Assembly: GCA_937916195.1 (NCBI GenBank)
Contig: CALFTO010000018.1
Location: 1-16,588 of the forward strand
From: an uncultured Clostridia bacterium
Lineage (GTDB): Bacteria; Bacillota; Clostridia; Oscillospirales; Acutalibacteraceae
Length of the DNA: 16,588 nt
Direction: 5' to 3'
Shown: one piece after another, positions 14,122 through 16,588 of the stretch
How positions within the stretch are numbered: position 1 is the first letter of the stretch
How the letters are laid out: every line of letters starts with the position of its first letter
Program-made: the position numbers and the translations under genes
The notes under the pieces: generated by a model
The model's database searches: none
What the model was told of the DNA's origin: nothing
What the model saw: the letters and a program-made list of their open reading frames with translations, nothing else

Positions 14122-15290
14122 TGAACACTTTATTGGGGTTGTCATTAGCAATGATTGTAGGTTTGCTGATGACGAGAGTTATGAAAAAAATCAACCTGCC
14201 AAATGTTACGGGTTATCTTATTGCGGGACTTTTGGTAGGGCCATATTGTCTGAATATTTTTTCAGTAGAAAATCTTGAAGGATTTGCAATCATTACAAAT
14301 GCGGCACTTGGATTTATCGCGTTTTCAATCGGTGGCGAGTTCAAATTATCATCACTTAAACAGTTGGGTGCAAAGGTGTTTGTAATCACACTTTTTGAGG
14401 CTGTTGGAGCAACCGTAATTGTTTCAACAGTGATGATTTTGTTGGGCATCGATACTTCACTTGCGCTTATTCTCGGCGCAATCGCATCTGCAACTGCCCC
14501 CGCGGCAACACTTATGGTTGTACGTCAATACAAGGCGTCCGGCCCTGTTACTTCGACACTTTTGCCCGTTGTGGCAATTGACGACGCGGTGTGCTTAATG
14601 CTTTTCTCAATTCTTTCAAGTGTAGCAAAATCACTTGAGGCGGGCGCAGGCTTTGACTTTAAATCAACTATTTTAAAGCCCATACTTGAAATTGTGGGCT
14701 CGCTTGTAATCGGATTTGCGGTGGGATTTGTGCTCTCAATCGCTACAAAATTCTTTAAATCTCGCGCTAACAGAATTTCACTTGCAGTTACAGCAGTGTT
14801 TTTAGGCGTTGGATTTTCAGAAATGCTCGGACTTTCTTCACTTTTGCTTTGTATGGCAATCGGTGCGGCAATGGCGAATTTCTCAAAGGTCAGCGACGCG
14901 GTTATGGAGTGCACAGACCGTTGGACACCGCCACTTTTTATGCTTTTCTTCGTAATTTCAGGAGCGGAGTTCAATTTTGAAATCTTTAAGACCGTGGGAC
15001 TTATCGGCGTGTTGTATTTAATTCTTCGCTCGGCGGGTAAATATTTCGGTGCAATGGCAGGCTGTGCATTGGTGAAAACCGAGAAGAATGTTAAGAAATA
15101 TCTTGGCATAACACTTTTGCCACAAGCGGGTGTTGCAATCGGTATGGCTCAGCTTTCTTTAACGGTAGTCCCCGAATACGGCGAGCAAATCCGCGCGGTT
15201 ATCCTCTGCGCAACACTTGTATATGAACTCGTCGGACCGCTTCTTACAAAAATTGCCCTCACAAAAGCAGGGGAAATTAAAAAAGTGTAA
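14121..15290 (+). CDS. Monovalent cation/proton antiporter, CPA2 (NapA/Kef-like), no RCK domain
   Basis: A 389-residue polytopic membrane protein with about 12-13 hydrophobic segments. CPA2 hallmarks are visible: GYLIAGLLVGP (31-41) in an early helix, GAIASATAPAA (119-129) in the crossover helix, and AIDDAV with Asp154-Asp155. The Asp-Asp pair is the ion-binding motif of electrogenic NapA/NhaA-type exchangers, whereas Kef proteins usually have Gln-Asp. Lys307 in LRSAGKYFG fits the conserved lysine of late-helix CPA2 members. The protein ends just after the membrane domain, with no TrkA-N/RCK cytosolic part. The upstream PII-like gene overlaps by one base, suggesting an external soluble regulator. 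Likely exchange is Na+ or K+ for H+ across the cytoplasmic membrane; ion choice is inferred. Confidence 0.87.
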   Translation: MNTLLGLSLAMIVGLLMTRVMKKINLPNVTGYLIAGLLVGPYCLNIFSVENLEGFAIITNAALGFIAFSIGGEFKLSSLKQLGAKVFVITLFEAVGATVIVSTVMILLGIDTSLALILGAIASATAPAATLMVVRQYKASGPVTSTLLPVVAIDDAVCLMLFSILSSVAKSLEAGAGFDFKSTILKPILEIVGSLVIGFAVGFVLSIATKFFKSRANRISLAVTAVFLGVGFSEMLGLSSLLLCMAIGAAMANFSKVSDAVMECTDRWTPPLFMLFFVISGAEFNFEIFKTVGLIGVLYLILRSAGKYFGAMAGCALVKTEKNVKKYLGITLLPQAGVAIGMAQLSLTVVPEYGEQIRAVILCATLVYELVGPLLTKIALTKAGEIKKV

Positions 15291-15330
15291 AATGTAAAAT
15301 GCAAATCGCAAAATGAATGTTTGAATAGTA

Positions 15331-15360
15331 TGGCGGGGGCTTACTCCCGCCACTTTTGTT
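15331..15360 (+). terminator. Intrinsic terminator of the PII-like/antiporter operon
   Basis: TGGCGGG (15331-15337) pairs with CCCGCCA (15346-15352) around an eight-base loop and is followed by CTTTTGTTT. It is the first strong terminator after the antiporter gene. Confidence 0.85.
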
Positions 15361-15396
15361 TAATAAATTTGAATTTGTCGGGATGATTTTGGTCTG

Positions 15397-15484
15397 TGTC
15401 ATTCTGAGCGAAGCGAAGAATCTCCACCAAAGTGAAATGTTAACTCAACAGAGATTCTTCGTCACTTCGTTCCTCAGAATGACA
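15397..15484. repeat. Inverted repeat of the GTCATTCTGAG...CGAAGAATCTC type
   Basis: The left arm (15397-15424) begins TGTCATTCTGAG and ends CGAAGAATCTC. The right arm (15451-15484) is its reverse complement with the same 12-base and 11-base ends but a longer, different middle (11 against 5 bases). A 26-base spacer separates them. This sequence type is one I associate with dispersed intergenic repeats in many Firmicutes, which is recollection and not shown by the window. Confidence 0.7.
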
Positions 15485-15576
15485 TACCCAATTATATAAT
15501 CGCGTCGCAGACCCGACACTTTGCATTTTGCGTTTTGCACTTTGCGTTTATCTCGACAAAGCCCAATTTGTCTAAC

Positions 15577-15608
15577 AAAAAACCACGGTGTAAAAACCGT
15601 GGTTTTTA
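15577..15608 (-). terminator. Intrinsic terminator of the minus-strand SCP-2-like gene
   Basis: A 12-bp perfect stem (15578-15589 with 15596-15607, core ACCACGGT/ACCGTGGT) encloses a six-base loop. On the minus strand it is followed by a run of T, and it begins 14 bases after the gene's stop. The A/T-rich stem ends would let it act in both directions. Confidence 0.88.
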
Positions 15609-15621
15609 TGTACAAATTATT

Positions 15622-16422
15622 TTATTTTGCCAATGCGCCAACTTCAAGCATAAATCCGCCAAGCTGTGCACCGAATTCGGGGCCACCGTCCATAATAAGA
15701 CGGCCTGCTTTTGTTGCTTCAAGCATATCGTCGATGCTTAAAAGAATACCGAGTGCAGAATCAAGGTTGTTAAAACGAAGTGTGAAGAAAGGCATTGCTC
15801 TCTTATATTCGCCACGACCTGCTCTTGACTTGCCTGCTTTAATACGAATGAAAGCAGAAACCTCGGGGTGACCGTCAACTGCGAAAGCATAAACACGGTC
15901 GGGGCTCTTTGAAGTCCAGTCTTTGATTTCTGTATGACCCATTTTATTAAGCTGGCTAATACCGCTTGAAAGGAGATAGAAGAAGCACTTAACCATAAGA
16001 GTTTTTGTGTCTTCATCCTTTGGAGGCTCAGTAGCACCTGTAAGCTCTGAAAGCTTAAGAAGTGTCATAAGTAAAGCTGTGAAAGCACCAAAATTCTTGA
16101 CAATGCCTTTGAATTTTGGAAGCTTGAGCATATTGCCCTTGAAAAAGGCATTCATTGTTTCAATGTCTTTGAATTCAAGTTCAACATCGGGAGCTTCGTG
16201 AATAGCGTTAAGCTTTGTTTCCCATTCGCCCTCTGTGATGATGAAATGTGTTGAATATTTGCCACCTTCTGCTTCAGGGTCGCGTGCACTAATCTGTAAA
16301 ACAGTAGTGAGTTTATCAAACTTGGCCTTGAGAGATGGAACATCAGTAGCAATAACTTTCAAAAGTGGCAATGCAGCATTGAAAAATATTTTTGATGCAT
16401 AAAGTTCATTTTGTTCGTGCAT
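15622..16422 (-). CDS. Uncharacterised protein with SCP-2 sterol-transfer-like features
   Basis: A 266-residue protein I do not recognise by name. Two stretches look like SCP-2 lipid-carrier domains. Near residues 75-110, PDVELEFKDIETMNAFFKGN precedes a GIVKNFG segment, like the conserved strand and helix with a small-ligand pocket. The C-terminal half has HPEVSAFIRIKAGKSRAGRG and GRLIMDGGPEFGAQLGGFM, a comparable second unit. A hydrophobic helix, FTALLMTLLKL, lies between them. No signal peptide or membrane anchor is evident. AGAAAGAGAG precedes ATG 16422, and the gene follows the next one upstream by 37 bases, so they are likely co-transcribed. Binding of a hydrophobic ligand or acyl-CoA is inference; the domain call is tentative. 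Confidence 0.5.
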   Translation of the reverse strand: MHEQNELYASKIFFNAALPLLKVIATDVPSLKAKFDKLTTVLQISARDPEAEGGKYSTHFIITEGEWETKLNAIHEAPDVELEFKDIETMNAFFKGNMLKLPKFKGIVKNFGAFTALLMTLLKLSELTGATEPPKDEDTKTLMVKCFFYLLSSGISQLNKMGHTEIKDWTSKSPDRVYAFAVDGHPEVSAFIRIKAGKSRAGRGEYKRAMPFFTLRFNNLDSALGILLSIDDMLEATKAGRLIMDGGPEFGAQLGGFMLEVGALAK

Positions 16423-16459
16423 ATTATCAACTCTCTTTCTGAATGATTAGGTTTAAAAA

Positions 16460-16588
16460 TTAAACTTCATCATCCCAGTTGTCGTCTTCTTCAAAGTCAG
16501 CCTGCATCATTTCACGAACTGCTGAAATAATACCGTTAGCGTCAATGCCGGCATCTGACATAATGTCTTCGTGAAGACCAATCATTGC
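16460..16588 (-). CDS. Unidentified protein, C-terminal 42 residues only
   Basis: The open frame enters at the window edge as AMIGLHEDIMSDAGID and ends in a strongly acidic tail, FEEDDNWDDEV, before TAA. The fragment is too short to assign. It is the upstream neighbour, and probably the operon partner, of the SCP-2-like gene. The frame, the ATG-free continuous reading and the operon-like spacing make it a real coding end. Confidence 0.65.
   Translation of the reverse strand, partial: AMIGLHEDIMSDAGIDANGIISAVREMMQADFEEDDNWDDEV

Larger units (their letters stand above)
15296..15543. mobile_element. MITE-like 248-bp non-coding element with terminal inverted repeats
   Basis: Arms at 15296-15315 and 15524-15543 are inverted copies matching at 18 of 20 positions (AAAATGCAAATCG-type against AAAGTGCAAAACG-type). 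Inside lie a terminator hairpin, a GTCGGG/CCCGAC pair (15377-15382, 15512-15517) and a further inverted repeat. No reading frame inside looks real. I see no convincing target-site duplication, and the arms are low-complexity, so a non-autonomous transposable element is only a hypothesis. The block begins six bases after the antiporter stop. Confidence 0.4.

Noticed and set aside
14525..15109. A 194-codon open frame on the minus strand inside the antiporter gene
   Set aside because: It lies wholly opposite a confidently assigned membrane protein and has a Ser/Pro/Thr-rich composition typical of the reverse strand of hydrophobic coding sequence, with no ribosome site.
15521..15871. A plus-strand frame running from the repeat block into the SCP-2-like gene
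   Set aside because: It starts in low-complexity repeat DNA, crosses a terminator hairpin and overlaps the end of a well-supported minus-strand gene.

Overview
The window reads as a stretch of a Gram-positive, low-to-moderate-GC chromosome, most likely a gut-type Clostridia member (Oscillospiraceae/Ruminococcaceae-like). This is an inference from protein families rather than from a marker gene. The families are tandem M42 aminopeptidases, an aluminium-resistance-type PLP lyase, a short archaeal/eukaryotic-type prolyl-tRNA synthetase, a galactokinase of the clostridial GGNHTDH type, strong AGGAGG-like ribosome sites and many short intergenic palindromes. No rRNA, tRNA, prophage, insertion sequence or CRISPR array is visible.

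Layout. (1) 1-243, minus: N-terminal part of a D-2-hydroxyacid (glycerate-type) dehydrogenase. (2) 397-2395, plus: a TVP38/DedA-like membrane protein overlapping a galactokinase. (3) 2563-8070, plus: a tightly packed five-gene operon of two M42 metallo-aminopeptidases, a GNAT acetyltransferase, a PLP-dependent methionine gamma-lyase-like protein and a phosphohexomutase. (4) 8071-9892, plus: an orphan acyl carrier protein with its own promoter and terminator, then prolyl-tRNA synthetase. (5) 9893-10133: an intergenic array of small hairpins laid out as a nested palindrome, closed by a convergent terminator. (6) 10134-13701, minus: two paralogous lysophosphatidate-acyltransferase-like proteins with a fused zinc ribbon and extra C-terminal domain, downstream of an RluA-type pseudouridine synthase. 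(7) 13777-15290, plus: a small PII-like protein overlapping by one base with a NapA/Kef-type cation/proton antiporter. (8) 15291-15608: a MITE-like non-coding segment with nested inverted repeats and two terminators. (9) 15622-16588, minus: an unfamiliar 266-residue protein with SCP-2-like features and the C-terminus of a second gene.

How the genes fit together. Galactokinase and the phosphohexomutase could bracket sugar-phosphate metabolism, but no galT or galE is present. The two peptidases and the PLP lyase suggest peptide and amino-acid turnover. ACP and the two acyltransferases are lipid functions but sit in separate transcription units. The most system-like locus is the PII-like protein plus antiporter pair: the transporter has no cytosolic RCK domain, and the small protein is well placed to be its soluble regulator. 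The strongest unexplained DNA structures are the 4+4 CGATAT/ATATCG nested palindrome after proS and the 248-bp inverted-repeat element after the antiporter gene.
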